A stretch of 64,000 bases of DNA, taken from assembly GCA_934436435.1 (NCBI GenBank), contig CAKSAN010000006.1, positions 62,001-126,000 on the forward strand, read 5' to 3'. This document shows positions 8,350 to 16,230 of this stretch, one piece after another. A model generated the notes under the pieces. It was given only the letters and a program-made list of their open reading frames with translations. It made no database searches and was not told where the DNA came from. The position numbers were made by a program, and so were the translations under genes. The DNA comes from an uncultured Acetatifactor sp. (lineage in GTDB: Bacteria > Bacillota > Clostridia > Lachnospirales > Lachnospiraceae). How positions within the stretch are numbered: the first letter of the stretch is position 1; every line of letters starts with the position of its first letter.

Positions 8350-8892
8350 CATTTTTTCGATGAGCCCACCAACGATCTGGACATCGCCACCTTACAGGTG
8401 CTGGAAGATTATCTGGATACTTTCCCGGGAATCGTCATCGTAGTGTCTCATGACCGCTATTTCCTGGACCGTGTAGTCCGCAGAATCTTCGCACTGGAGG
8501 ATACCCGCATGGTGCAGTACGAGGGCGGCTACACGGATTATGCCAACCGGAAAGCTGCGGAGGGAACTCAGGAGAGCGTAGGAACAGCGGCAACGTCACA
8601 GACGAAGAATTCAGAAGAGGAAAATACTTCCAAAAACTGGAAAAGCGGACAGAAACGCAAATTAAAATTCACCTATCAGGAACAAAAAGATTATGAATCC
8701 ATTGAGGGCGAAATGGCGGCGTTAGAGGAGAAAATCGCAGCACTGGAAGCGGATTTCTCAAAATACGCCAGTGATTTTGTAAAACTGAATGAACTGACAA
8801 AAGAAAAAGAAGCAGCGGAGAAGCTGCTGGAAGAAAAGATGGAACGCTGGATGTACTTGGAAGATCTGGCGGCGAGGATTGCGGAGCAGTAA
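8350..8892 (+). pseudogene. 3' fragment of an ABC-F family ATPase gene
   Basis: Reading in frame from about 8350: FFDEPTNDLDIATL (Walker B and D-loop), SHDRYFLDRVV (H-loop), then a charged linker and a C-terminal coiled coil ending ARIAEQ. These are the last about 180 residues of the second ATPase domain of an ABC-F protein; a full protein has about 600-650. The frame is closed by TAG at 8326, and no start with a ribosome binding site precedes the homology. The 5' part is probably beyond the left edge, on the other side of the mobile element. ABC-F proteins act on the ribosome in translation or antibiotic protection. As it stands the fragment cannot be an active ATPase. Confidence 0.85.
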
Positions 8893-8982
8893 AAATAATG
8901 AGTAAGGAAGGCAGTAAGTTAGGTATTGAGTGAGTATATACATTACGCGAATCAGAGCTAAAAAGTTGTGTATACTTGTTGA

Positions 8983-9011
8983 TTGAGAAAAGAGCAAGAA
9001 CATAGTATAAT
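8983..9011 (+). promoter_or_regulatory. Sigma-A promoter for the AAA-ATPase remnant
   Basis: TTGAGA (8983-8988), 17-bp spacer, TATAAT (9006-9011), 37 bp before the TTG start at 9049. Confidence 0.6.
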
Positions 9012-9048
9012 AAAAAAATAAATAACGAAATTGTGGGAGGCAGGAAAA

Positions 9049-9928
9049 TTGGGATATAGAATTGAAGAAGTACAGTTGCAGAACTATGGAAAAATTGACA
9101 AGTTTTCTTGTGATCAGTTTTCTAATATAAACTTAATCATTGGTGAAAATGGGACGGGAAAGACATTTTTATTGAAAGCATTATATTCTGCAATAAAGGC
9201 AATGGAGGAATATAAGAGAGGCGATGATATATCATCGATCAATGATATTTTATCAGAGAAACTTCGCTGGACCTTTCAGGTAGATAAGCTGGGGGATATT
9301 GTATCTAAGAATGGCGAAGATGCATTAGGCTTCCATATGCAACTTGATAATGGAAAGTTAGATTATCAATTTTCAAAAAGTGCAGCAAGTAAGATAGGAA
9401 CAATTGAGGACCCAATAACCGGGAAGGAGGGAAATTCCATATTTGTTCCGGCAAAAGAGGTGCTTTCTCTGTTTTCTATTATTTTAAAATCAAGAGAAAT
9501 AGACAAAGTATTTGGATTTGATGATACTTACTATGATCTTGCAAAAGCATTGAGAATTTCTCCTTCCAGAGGAAAGAATTACACCGTGTTTGCAGATGCT
9601 CGTAAAGTGGTAAGTGATGTTATTGATGGAAAAGTAGATTATGATGAAAATAGTGGAAAATGGTCATACAAAAACAAAGCAAATCAAAAATTTGCTGTTG
9701 GTGCGGTATCAGAAGGTGTTAAAAAGATTGCAATCATGGACAGGTTGTTATCAAATGGATATCTAAATACAAATTCCATTATTTTTATTGATGAGATAGA
9801 ATCAGCATTACATCCTAAGGCAGTGTGTCAGTTCTTAGATATGTGATTTATATGATGGAATGCCGGATAATTCTATTATTGATACTTCGATCCAACTGTA
9901 TGAGCAGGAAATCGAGGAGGTATTTTAA
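9049..9928 (+). pseudogene. AAA-family ATPase (ABC/OLD-like), internally deleted and frameshifted
   Basis: Start TTG 9049 with GGGAGG upstream. The frame has a P-loop GENGTGKTFLLKAL (about residues 32-45) and Walker B SIIFIDEIESALHP, then stops with TGA at 9844 just after AVCQFLDM. The next bases, in the +1 frame, read DLYDGMPDNSIIDTS and EQEIEEVF before TAA at 9926-9928. That looks like the authentic C-terminus of such an ATPase. About a hundred residues that should lie between are missing. Family members are often paired with a second protein in defence or toxin-like modules. The gene is therefore a relic; whether the 265-residue truncated product is made is unknown. Confidence 0.75.
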
Positions 9929-9984
9929 TGGGGGAAAGAAACATTTTATCTTGTGAATACATAAATGGTGGCACAGAAGACTGA
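9928..9984 (+). pseudogene. 18-residue head of the ATPase partner gene
   Basis: ATG 9928 overlaps the TAA of the ATPase tail (TAATG) and follows GAGGAGG, as in a translationally coupled operon. It reads MGERNILSCEYINGGTED and then stops inside the stem of the hairpin at 9972-10015. It looks like the beginning of a second gene whose remainder was deleted. Too short to identify. Confidence 0.45.
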
Positions 9985-10015
9985 CAGTCCGGGGTTCGGA
10001 TGTCAGTCTTCTGTG
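9972..10015. terminator. 14-bp perfect hairpin, shared convergent terminator
   Basis: CACAGAAGACTGAC (9972-9985) and GTCAGTCTTCTGTG (10002-10015) pair perfectly around a 16-base loop. It lies between the rightward ATPase relic and the leftward small membrane protein, and contains the stop codons of both short frames. No long T-tract follows on either strand. Confidence 0.55.
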
Positions 10016-10116
10016 TCGTCAGTATCTGCCGCAACCGCGGAGACTACAGAGGAAACTACGGAAATTACTACCGCTAAAAGGATAATTAAAAGCCCACCGG
10101 CCAAAAGAAAAAACAT
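10003..10116 (-). CDS. 37-residue single-span membrane protein
   Basis: ATG at 10116 (complement) follows AAAAAGGAG. The product starts MFFLLAGGLLIILLAVVISV and continues hydrophobic for about 30 residues, ending with the acidic tail DTDDTED. It has its own promoter (10149-10176) and ends in a strong hairpin, which supports a real gene although it is short. I do not recognise a family. Such small spans can be membrane regulators or toxin-like peptides; nothing here decides between these. Confidence 0.6.
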   Translation of the reverse strand: MFFLLAGGLLIILLAVVISVVSSVVSAVAADTDDTED

Positions 10117-10148
10117 AATGCACACTCCTTTTTGTGAGAATTAAGATT

Positions 10149-10176
10149 ATTATACCATTTTCCCAATAAAATACAA
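10149..10176 (-). promoter_or_regulatory. Promoter of the 37-residue membrane protein
   Basis: On the minus strand TTGTAT (10176-10171) and TATAAT (10154-10149) are separated by 16 bp, 32 bp before the start codon. A palindrome CCTTATAAGG lies just upstream at 10184-10193. Confidence 0.5.
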
Positions 10177-10216
10177 TAAAAACCCTTATAAGGTGGAAAA
10201 AATTAACAAAATGATA

Positions 10217-10328
10217 TATAATAAACTTATTCACCGGAATCCAGCGGACGGCTTGCAGGCCAGGCGGAATTCCTGTGAGGGGAGCGCGAGGAACGAAGAA
10301 ATCGTTCATAATAACAAGAGGGGTACTT
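10217..10328 (+). promoter_or_regulatory. Promoter -10 and structured leader of the EAL gene
   Basis: TATAAT at 10217-10222 is followed by about 100 bases with several stems: GGAAT/ATTCC enclosing GGC/GCC, then AACGA/TCGTT close to the ribosome binding site GAGGGG. The structure suggests an RNA leader. It does not fit the class I or II c-di-GMP riboswitch consensus as I know them. No clear -35 is seen. Confidence 0.4.
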
Positions 10329-11732
10329 ATGACATATCAGAGAGCAAGAGAAGAAGTAGTGGAGGTATCTCCTCAGACTACGGATGCCGGAAAAGAAGAA
10401 CTCTATCTGTACTCTCTTCGGAAAATGGCGGAGAACAACGTAGAGAAGAATCGGACAGGGTTGACGAACCTGCATAATATGAAGTCCTTTTTTTATTTGT
10501 GTGGGGAAATGATCAAGGCGCAGCCGGATAAAAAATACAGTGTTGTTCTGATGGACATTGTGCAGTTCAAAGCCGTGAATGAATTTTGCAGCAGGAGTGA
10601 AGGCGACAGACTGCTGAAATTTATTGCGGATTGTTTTCAGGGGTATGAAGATCAGAGACCGGATACCTATGCCTGTCATGTTCGTGCGGATATTTTCTGC
10701 CTGTGTACCAGCTATGAAGAAGTAGGGGAACTGGAAACGATCGTGAAGGATATTAAGAAAAGCATCGATGAATTCCCCTTTGCCTATAAAGTGCAGCCAT
10801 CCTTCGGAATCGGAATATCTCCGGAGAGAGAACCGGCGGTCAGTTACCTCAAGGATTGTGCCACTATGGCCATGAACAGCATCAAAGGAAAGGTGTACCA
10901 GACCTATGCTATTTTCGATGAAAAAATGCGCAGACAGCTGATGCGGGAGCGTCAGGTGGAGAATGACATTGTAGGAGCATTGGAGAACGGGGAACTGGTT
11001 CTGTACATACAGCCGAAGGTGAATATGAGCACCGGACGGATCATCGGCGGAGAAGCTCTGGTTCGCTGGCAGCATCCGGAAAAAGGACTGGTGTCTCCGG
11101 GAGAGTTCATTCCTGTACTGGAGAAAAACGGTTTTATCATCAACGTGGACGAATATATCTGGGAGAAGGTATTTGCCTATCTGGGAAAGCTGAAGAAGGA
11201 AGGCCGGGAACCGTTGCCTATATCCATTAACGTATCCAGACTGCATGCCTATGACACCCAGCTGGCGGAGAACCTGATATATCTGCGGGATAAATACGAT
11301 ATTCCCGCGGAATGTGTCCCTCTGGAACTGACAGAGAGTGCTTTCCTGGAGGATGAGGAAGGCATGTATCAGAGAATGGAGAATCTGCGGGCTCAGGGAT
11401 TTCTGGTATCCATGGATGACTTCGGCACGGGATATTCTACCATGAACATGTTGAAGAATCAGACGCTGGATGAGATCAAGATTGACAGGGAATTCATCCG
11501 GGATCTGGAGAAGGAAAAGAGCCTGATCATCATCCGCAATACCATTGCCATGTTGCAACAGTTGGGAGTACATATTGTCATCGAAGGAGTGGAGACAGAG
11601 GAACAGAAAAAGTTCCTGTTAGGATGCCATTGTACCGATGCACAGGGCTTTTTATTCTACCGCCCGATGCCGGTGGAGGAGTTCGACAAGCTGCTCTTAC
11701 AGCAGGAACGGGAGCTTTCTATGGCAAAATAG
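10329..11732 (+). CDS. GGDEF-EAL protein, probable c-di-GMP phosphodiesterase
   Basis: 467 residues from ATG 10329 (GAGGGG upstream). The GGDEF-like domain (about 40-200) has lost its motif: the place of R-x-GGDEF reads VRADIFCLC, so cyclase activity is unlikely. The EAL domain (about 215-465) looks complete: GGEALVRW, ISINVSR, LELTESAF, MDDFGTGYSTMN, EIKIDREF, VIEGVETEEQ. Family knowledge: intact EAL domains hydrolyse c-di-GMP to pGpG, and degenerate GGDEF domains often sense GTP. No membrane segment or PAS domain, so it is cytoplasmic. It lies just upstream of the Tad pilus operon in the same direction but with a terminator between. Confidence 0.88.
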   Translation: MTYQRAREEVVEVSPQTTDAGKEELYLYSLRKMAENNVEKNRTGLTNLHNMKSFFYLCGEMIKAQPDKKYSVVLMDIVQFKAVNEFCSRSEGDRLLKFIADCFQGYEDQRPDTYACHVRADIFCLCTSYEEVGELETIVKDIKKSIDEFPFAYKVQPSFGIGISPEREPAVSYLKDCATMAMNSIKGKVYQTYAIFDEKMRRQLMRERQVENDIVGALENGELVLYIQPKVNMSTGRIIGGEALVRWQHPEKGLVSPGEFIPVLEKNGFIINVDEYIWEKVFAYLGKLKKEGREPLPISINVSRLHAYDTQLAENLIYLRDKYDIPAECVPLELTESAFLEDEEGMYQRMENLRAQGFLVSMDDFGTGYSTMNMLKNQTLDEIKIDREFIRDLEKEKSLIIIRNTIAMLQQLGVHIVIEGVETEEQKKFLLGCHCTDAQGFLFYRPMPVEEFDKLLLQQERELSMAK

Positions 11733-11760
11733 ACAAAGACAAAATAGACAAAAGTGTAGA

Positions 11761-11810
11761 CCGCATTTTGACGGAGCTTTTCGTAAGTAACCCGACAGGA
11801 TGCGGTTTTT
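11761..11810 (+). terminator. Terminator-like hairpin after the EAL gene
   Basis: CCGCAT (11761-11766) pairs with ATGCGG (11800-11805) directly before TTTTT. The loop is long (33 bases), so this is a weaker candidate. Confidence 0.4.
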
Positions 11811-11853
11811 CTTTGGCCATTTTTCCGAAAATGAGAAAATAGTTCCGAAGGCG

Positions 11854-11882
11854 TTGACAGATGCCGCGGAAGAGAGTAATCT
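11854..11882 (+). promoter_or_regulatory. Candidate promoter upstream of the Tad operon
   Basis: A consensus -35 TTGACA (11854-11859) stands 17 bp from TAATCT (11877-11882), a poor -10. A second possible -10 is CATAAT near 11950, with no clear -35 but with the AGGTCA repeats at its upstream side. Confidence 0.35.
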
Positions 11883-11896
11883 GCATATTACCCGAC

Positions 11897-11932
11897 AGGT
11901 CAGTCGAGGTCAAAATTCTAAATATCAGGTCA
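11897..11932 (+). repeat. Three AGGTCA direct repeats spaced 10 and 20 bp
   Basis: AGGTCA begins at 11897, 11907 and 11927. Spacing in whole helical turns places all copies on one face of the DNA, as expected for a regulator binding in tandem. They lie 75-110 bp before the first Tad gene. Which protein binds is unknown. Confidence 0.5.
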
Positions 11933-12006
11933 TATTCGACCACGAATCACATAATGTATTAATTAGCGCGCAATGGATTATTTTGGAAAAAACGACAGGA
12001 GGATGT

Positions 12007-13158
12007 ATGGAGGGAAGAGGAACAAAAAGGGAAGAATCCGCCTCTGATGCGGAATTACAGAGGCTGGTAGAAGATTTTATCACACAGAAGCAGGTACTTT
12101 TGATTCAGGTAAAAAAGGGAGTTCTGGGAAAGGAAGAGTTTTTACGGGAGGCAGAAACACATATCGACCAGTATTACCATTTTCCGGAGAAGAAAAAGAA
12201 AAGTCTGTTAAAAGCATTTGAGCAATACATTTTCGGGTATTCCAGGCTGTCGCCGTTAATGGATGACAAAAGTGTTTCGGATATCCGGGTGGTAAGCCAT
12301 GACTGCATCCGGATCAAAAGGGAAGGAAAACGTATGGATGCGGGGATTGCCTTTGCTTCGGAGAAGGAATACCGGCAGTTTATTGACTATGTGGCTACCA
12401 GGAATCAGGTGAACATCTCCAATCTGAATGCCATTCAGCGGTTTACGGATACGGAAAGCCACCCGGATTTTATTTTCCGGTTCACACTGTCTATGCCAAT
12501 TGTCAATACCTACAGCGAGCCGTATCTGTGTATCCGTAAGGTGCCCAAGAACTTCCCCATGATGGCGGAGCTGGTGGAGAAGGAGATGTTGGACAGAAGT
12601 ACGGCGGAATTGTTGATTGAACGGTTTCGACAGGGATCCACGCTGATCTGCGGAGGCAATTCTTCCGGCAAGACTACCCTGCTGAATGCTCTGAAGGAGA
12701 CGCTGCCGGATGATATGGCGATCCTGGTGGCTCAACAGGCGGATGAACTGACCACACTGTTTCATCCGGATATTATGTTTCTTCATTCACTTCCCGGGAC
12801 TTCGGAAAGCAGCGTGAGTTATGACTTAAAACATATCAGCATAGCGGGACTGACCATGGATGTGGACTTTTTTATCATAGGGGAAGTGAAGGGAGGAGAG
12901 GCGCTGTATCTGCTGAATGCGGCATATACGGGGCAGATCTGCGCGGCTACCGTACACGCGCCGTCTGCGGACAGAGCTCCCGAGAAGATTGTAGACTATG
13001 CAATGTATGACAGCCGCTATTCCCGCAATGAATTAATGAAAATGATGGACTGCTTCCAGACGCTGGTGTTTATGGAACATTACCGGGTGAAGGAAATCTT
13101 TGCCTGTCAGGGCTGGAATGCGGAGAAAGAGAATCTGGAATATGAGAGACTGTTTTGA
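12007..13158 (+). CDS. cpaF: Tad/Flp pilus assembly ATPase, CpaF (TadA) family
   Basis: 383 residues from ATG 12007, with CAGGAGG just upstream; the frame is open from 11800 but earlier codons lack a ribosome binding site. Walker A is GGNSSGKTTLLNAL (about 215-228), followed by the acidic stretch and IIGEVKGGEALYLLNAAYTG (about 290-310), and the His of ATVHA. This is the layout of type II/IV secretion ATPases of the CpaF branch. The enzyme forms a cytoplasmic hexamer powering extension and possibly retraction of Flp pili. First gene of an operon of nine tightly spaced genes. Confidence 0.9.
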   Translation: MEGRGTKREESASDAELQRLVEDFITQKQVLLIQVKKGVLGKEEFLREAETHIDQYYHFPEKKKKSLLKAFEQYIFGYSRLSPLMDDKSVSDIRVVSHDCIRIKREGKRMDAGIAFASEKEYRQFIDYVATRNQVNISNLNAIQRFTDTESHPDFIFRFTLSMPIVNTYSEPYLCIRKVPKNFPMMAELVEKEMLDRSTAELLIERFRQGSTLICGGNSSGKTTLLNALKETLPDDMAILVAQQADELTTLFHPDIMFLHSLPGTSESSVSYDLKHISIAGLTMDVDFFIIGEVKGGEALYLLNAAYTGQICAATVHAPSADRAPEKIVDYAMYDSRYSRNELMKMMDCFQTLVFMEHYRVKEIFACQGWNAEKENLEYERLF

Positions 13159-13181
13159 TCGTTACATGAGAGGAGAGACTT

Positions 13182-14120
13182 ATGATCATATACGCATGGA
13201 TCTTTTGTTTAATATTTATGGGCTTTCTGCTTCTGTTTGGAAGGATACGGTGGGTGGAGACGGCAAAACATCTGCTGTCCCGGACGAAAGAAGGGATGGA
13301 TCAGTCCGCCAGACTGCGGGCCTTGGAAAACAGACACAAACTACAGGAACTACAGCGTAAGAATACCTGGATCTGCCGGGTGGAGGAATTCCTCTGTTAT
13401 TGCGGAGTCAGACGGAGAATTCCGGGGTGTACCGCAGAGAAATGGATCGCGGGAAATCTACTTGCCATGGCGGGGATCTTTTGTCTGTTACAAGGCATTG
13501 GTGGGAAATTCGGGATCGCGGTGGGTGGGACGGTACTGTGTGGTGCTGCGGAGTATCTGATCCTGAATACCATGCGGGCGGGGGAACTGCGGGCAGTCAA
13601 TGAGAACCTGTTGAAATGCCTGAACTTTCTGGGCAATTACAGTCTGACAGCCGGCGAGATTACCATGGTACTGGGGCAGGTCAGCCGCTATGTGGAGGAA
13701 CCGTTAAAGGGAGCATTGGAGGAATGCGCCTATGAGGCACAGACTACGGGGGACAGTTCCCTGGCCCTATTGTCCATGGCGGAACGGATCGAACATCCCA
13801 AGGTGAAGGAACTGGCCAGGAATCTGGAGGTCAGTATCCGGTATATGGCAGATCTGACAACACTGGTGGACAGCAGCAGGCGATCCGCCAGAGAATATCT
13901 GCGCATGGAGGAGGAACGGAAGGGGATGCTCCGGGAAGCGGGAATCAATATGGGATTACTGATGGCCATGTCATTGTTTGCTCTGCTGACGGTGGACCGG
14001 CTGATTGATGTGTCGGTCTGGCAGATCCTATCCGGCACGTTACCGGGGCATCTGGCTCTGGGAATTTATGGTCTGATTGTTTTTTTGTTTCTGCGAAAGC
14101 TGTACGGCTTTCATCGCTGA
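13182..14120 (+). CDS. tadB: Tad pilus inner-membrane platform protein, TadB-like
   Basis: 312 residues. Hydrophobic segments lie at the N-terminus (about 2-20), about 85-125 and two at the C-terminus (about 260-305), with a T2SF-like helical cytosolic domain between (KCLNFLGNYSLTAGEITMVL onward). This is the half-size F protein arrangement typical of TadB, which works with TadC as a heterodimer equivalent to GspF. Its spacing from cpaF (23 bp) and tadC (19 bp) supports the assignment. Sequence conservation in TadB is low, so the call leans on order and topology. Confidence 0.8.
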   Translation: MIIYAWIFCLIFMGFLLLFGRIRWVETAKHLLSRTKEGMDQSARLRALENRHKLQELQRKNTWICRVEEFLCYCGVRRRIPGCTAEKWIAGNLLAMAGIFCLLQGIGGKFGIAVGGTVLCGAAEYLILNTMRAGELRAVNENLLKCLNFLGNYSLTAGEITMVLGQVSRYVEEPLKGALEECAYEAQTTGDSSLALLSMAERIEHPKVKELARNLEVSIRYMADLTTLVDSSRRSAREYLRMEEERKGMLREAGINMGLLMAMSLFALLTVDRLIDVSVWQILSGTLPGHLALGIYGLIVFLFLRKLYGFHR

Positions 14121-14139
14121 ATACGGGAGGTTACGGAGG

Positions 14140-14964
14140 ATGAACTTTAGAGTTATCTGGATCCCCGGGTTACTGGGAGCGGTGTTTGGCGGAATCTTTG
14201 TATTTCGCATGGGAACCGGAGCGGTGCCCGGAACAGTATTACATGCCTGTGAGGAACTCGCGGGTATGCTGCGGGAGACCCGGGGTTATGAAAATTGGAT
14301 CACAAGAACAGAAAAAGGATTAAGAAAAAACGGTGCGGAATTTCATTATGGCAGAAAAATTACGCCGGTGAAGTATCTCCTTGGGAGACTGGGGATTGCT
14401 TTTGCGGCAGCATTGTCTGCAGGCAGTATCGGTTGGGGGTATGGATTACTGGCGGCAGCGGTTCTGTATTATGTGCCGGAGTTGTTGCTGTTGTATCTGA
14501 ACCGGAAGGACAACCGTAAGATGCTGCCGGAGATCCAGCTGATCTATCAGGCGCTGGAAGTACAGATTCTTGCCGGGGTATATGTGACGGATGCCCTGAC
14601 GGAATGCTGCCAGAGTGTCCGGACCCGGAGGCTGCAGCAGGCACTGATGGAACTGTCCGGAGATATTGTCATGCAGTCGGATCTGGTGGCGGCACTGTCA
14701 GATTTTCAGCAGAAATTCGACAACCGGCAGATCGACGCCCTGTGTATTACCCTGATCCAGGCGGGAGAATCCGGACAGGCAGTGGATTTATTAAAAGACA
14801 TGGGGGAACAGTTGAAAGATATGGAGCTTGCTGTGCTGCAACAACAGAAAAGTGCACTGGACCGCAGTATTACCTTTTATCAGCTGGGTATGTTGGGAAC
14901 GGTGCTGGGAATTATTTTATACGCCTGTGTGGGATATATGTTCCGGGCTGCGGTGCAGTTTTAA
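14140..14964 (+). CDS. tadC: Tad pilus inner-membrane platform protein, TadC-like
   Basis: 274 residues from ATG 14140, directly after TTACGGAGG. The N-terminal membrane segment, a pair near 85-120, a T2SF-type helical core (EIQLIYQALEVQILAGVYV, then QAGESGQAVDLLKDMGEQ) and a C-terminal membrane segment match TadC. Partner of the preceding TadB-like protein in the pilus platform. The 46-bp gap to the pilin gene carries GAAAGGAAGAAAAGG, a good site for high translation of the pilin. Confidence 0.8.
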   Translation: MNFRVIWIPGLLGAVFGGIFVFRMGTGAVPGTVLHACEELAGMLRETRGYENWITRTEKGLRKNGAEFHYGRKITPVKYLLGRLGIAFAAALSAGSIGWGYGLLAAAVLYYVPELLLLYLNRKDNRKMLPEIQLIYQALEVQILAGVYVTDALTECCQSVRTRRLQQALMELSGDIVMQSDLVAALSDFQQKFDNRQIDALCITLIQAGESGQAVDLLKDMGEQLKDMELAVLQQQKSALDRSITFYQLGMLGTVLGIILYACVGYMFRAAVQF

Positions 14965-15010
14965 TGTAACTATAAATTGGAAGAGAACAGACAGAGAAAG
15001 GAAGAAAAGG

Positions 15011-15217
15011 ATGAAAAAATTACAGAAGATCTGGGAAAAAGTAAGAGGACATGCCATGCATCGGGAGCAGGGGATTGACGGGATCCTGGTGACAGTGGGA
15101 CTATGCATCATTGCCCTGTTATTGTGTGTCGTGATGAAGGATAGCCTGACATCATTTATACAGACCATTGTTTCAGCGATGCAGACCAAGGCAGCGGACA
15201 TTCTGACAGGGGTATAG
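15011..15217 (+). CDS. flp: Flp-like pilin
   Basis: 68 residues from ATG 15011. A short basic leader ends around REQGIDG, followed by a long hydrophobic helix (GILVTVGLCIIALLLCVV) and a short amphipathic tail. Size and shape are those of Flp-type major pilins, which are cut by a TadV/CpaA peptidase before the hydrophobic helix. The usual Glu-Tyr after the cleavage site is not present, so the exact cleavage point is uncertain. It sits between tadC and two TadE/F-like genes, the normal place for pilin genes in Firmicute Tad clusters. Confidence 0.72.
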   Translation: MKKLQKIWEKVRGHAMHREQGIDGILVTVGLCIIALLLCVVMKDSLTSFIQTIVSAMQTKAADILTGV

Positions 15218-15230
15218 ACAGGAGAACAAC

Positions 15231-15596
15231 ATGGAGGAACGAGGAAAACATCCCGGTAATGTGGGGGAACTTTTGACAATGGGCATGTGTGTACTGGCGC
15301 TTACCGTTGTAATGCTTGGTTATATGGAAAATATCAGGATGATCCAGACAAAGGCAGCAGTGGGACAGTTGGCGAGAGCCTATTTGCTGAAGATGGAGAC
15401 CGTGGGATATCTGGAGGCACCGGATCGGGTACAACTGACAGCAGAACTGGAAGCAGTGGGACTGACACAGATCGATTATGAAGGGAGTACTCTGGAGCCC
15501 GTAGGATATGGGAATCCCATCGTTCTTAAGATTCATGGAAGACTGGGAGAAAATTATGAAATACAGGAGAAGAGAGTCTCTACTGCAAAAAATTAA
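15231..15596 (+). CDS. TadE-like minor pilin/pseudopilin
   Basis: 121 residues, one N-terminal membrane helix (about 12-34: LLTMGMCVLALTVVMLGYME) preceded by a short hydrophilic leader containing GNVGELL. Then comes a soluble domain of about 85 residues. The arrangement is that of TadE-type pseudopilins, which are also processed by the prepilin peptidase. Its end overlaps the next gene by 41 bp in another frame, showing coupling. No closer assignment is possible. Confidence 0.6.
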   Translation: MEERGKHPGNVGELLTMGMCVLALTVVMLGYMENIRMIQTKAAVGQLARAYLLKMETVGYLEAPDRVQLTAELEAVGLTQIDYEGSTLEPVGYGNPIVLKIHGRLGENYEIQEKRVSTAKN

Positions 15597-16230
15597 AAAA
15601 GAACAAAAAAATTTCGGGAGGGAGAAGGGACAGGTCTCCTGGGTGCTGGGATTGTTCTGGATATTGTTTCTGGCGATCCTGTTGTGCATGCAGTTACAGG
15701 TGGCTTTGTACCGGGCATCCTCCATGTATCTGGAGGATGCACTGGCCCTGTCCAATCTGGCATCGGCAGTCATTGATATTAAGGAATACGGAAGAACCCA
15801 CGGAGTACGGATCACGGATCCGGAACAGGCCTATGATGAAAGATACTGTCAGGCAGTACGGGACAATCTGGGATTAGATGACAACTATGAAGCGGCAAAT
15901 CATAAGCTGATCTCCGGCCGGGTACAGATATGCAACTACACCATCTATAACGTGAAGGGGCAGAAAGTCAGTGTATGGGAGCGAAATGACAGTGGACAGA
16001 TCGGGGAATGGCAGGGGAGCCTGGGTGAGGTAAGAACACCGGAAGGCCAGATCGTGGAAAAGACAGGTGTATATAGTGAGATCAGTTATCCGATGGAAGG
16101 ATTTCTTGGAATCACTGTCACTGCCCGGAAGAGCAAACTGGTGGATATTATAAGTGATCATGATGGAGAGGAGATACATGAAGAAACAGAAAATGAATCA
16201 GAAATGGAAAAACAGGATCTGGACCGGTAG
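15556..16230 (+). CDS. TadE/TadF-like pilus assembly protein
   Basis: 224 residues. Start ATG 15556 chosen for CTGGGAG upstream; the frame opens at 15508 but that start lacks a site. A basic leader with GREKGQVS precedes a hydrophobic helix (WVLGLFWILFLAILLCM, about 28-46), then a soluble extracellular domain and an acidic tail. The GQVS-plus-hydrophobic pattern is seen in TadE/TadG-type proteins. It overlaps both neighbours, consistent with one translated unit. Confidence 0.6.
   Translation: MKYRRRESLLQKIKKEQKNFGREKGQVSWVLGLFWILFLAILLCMQLQVALYRASSMYLEDALALSNLASAVIDIKEYGRTHGVRITDPEQAYDERYCQAVRDNLGLDDNYEAANHKLISGRVQICNYTIYNVKGQKVSVWERNDSGQIGEWQGSLGEVRTPEGQIVEKTGVYSEISYPMEGFLGITVTARKSKLVDIISDHDGEEIHEETENESEMEKQDLDR

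Noticed and set aside
10229..10328. c-di-GMP riboswitch before the EAL gene
   Set aside because: The conserved GEMM and class II cores are absent; only generic stems are seen.
10227..11573. 448-codon open frame on the minus strand
   Set aside because: It is the antisense shadow of the GGDEF-EAL gene, which has intact motifs and a ribosome binding site.
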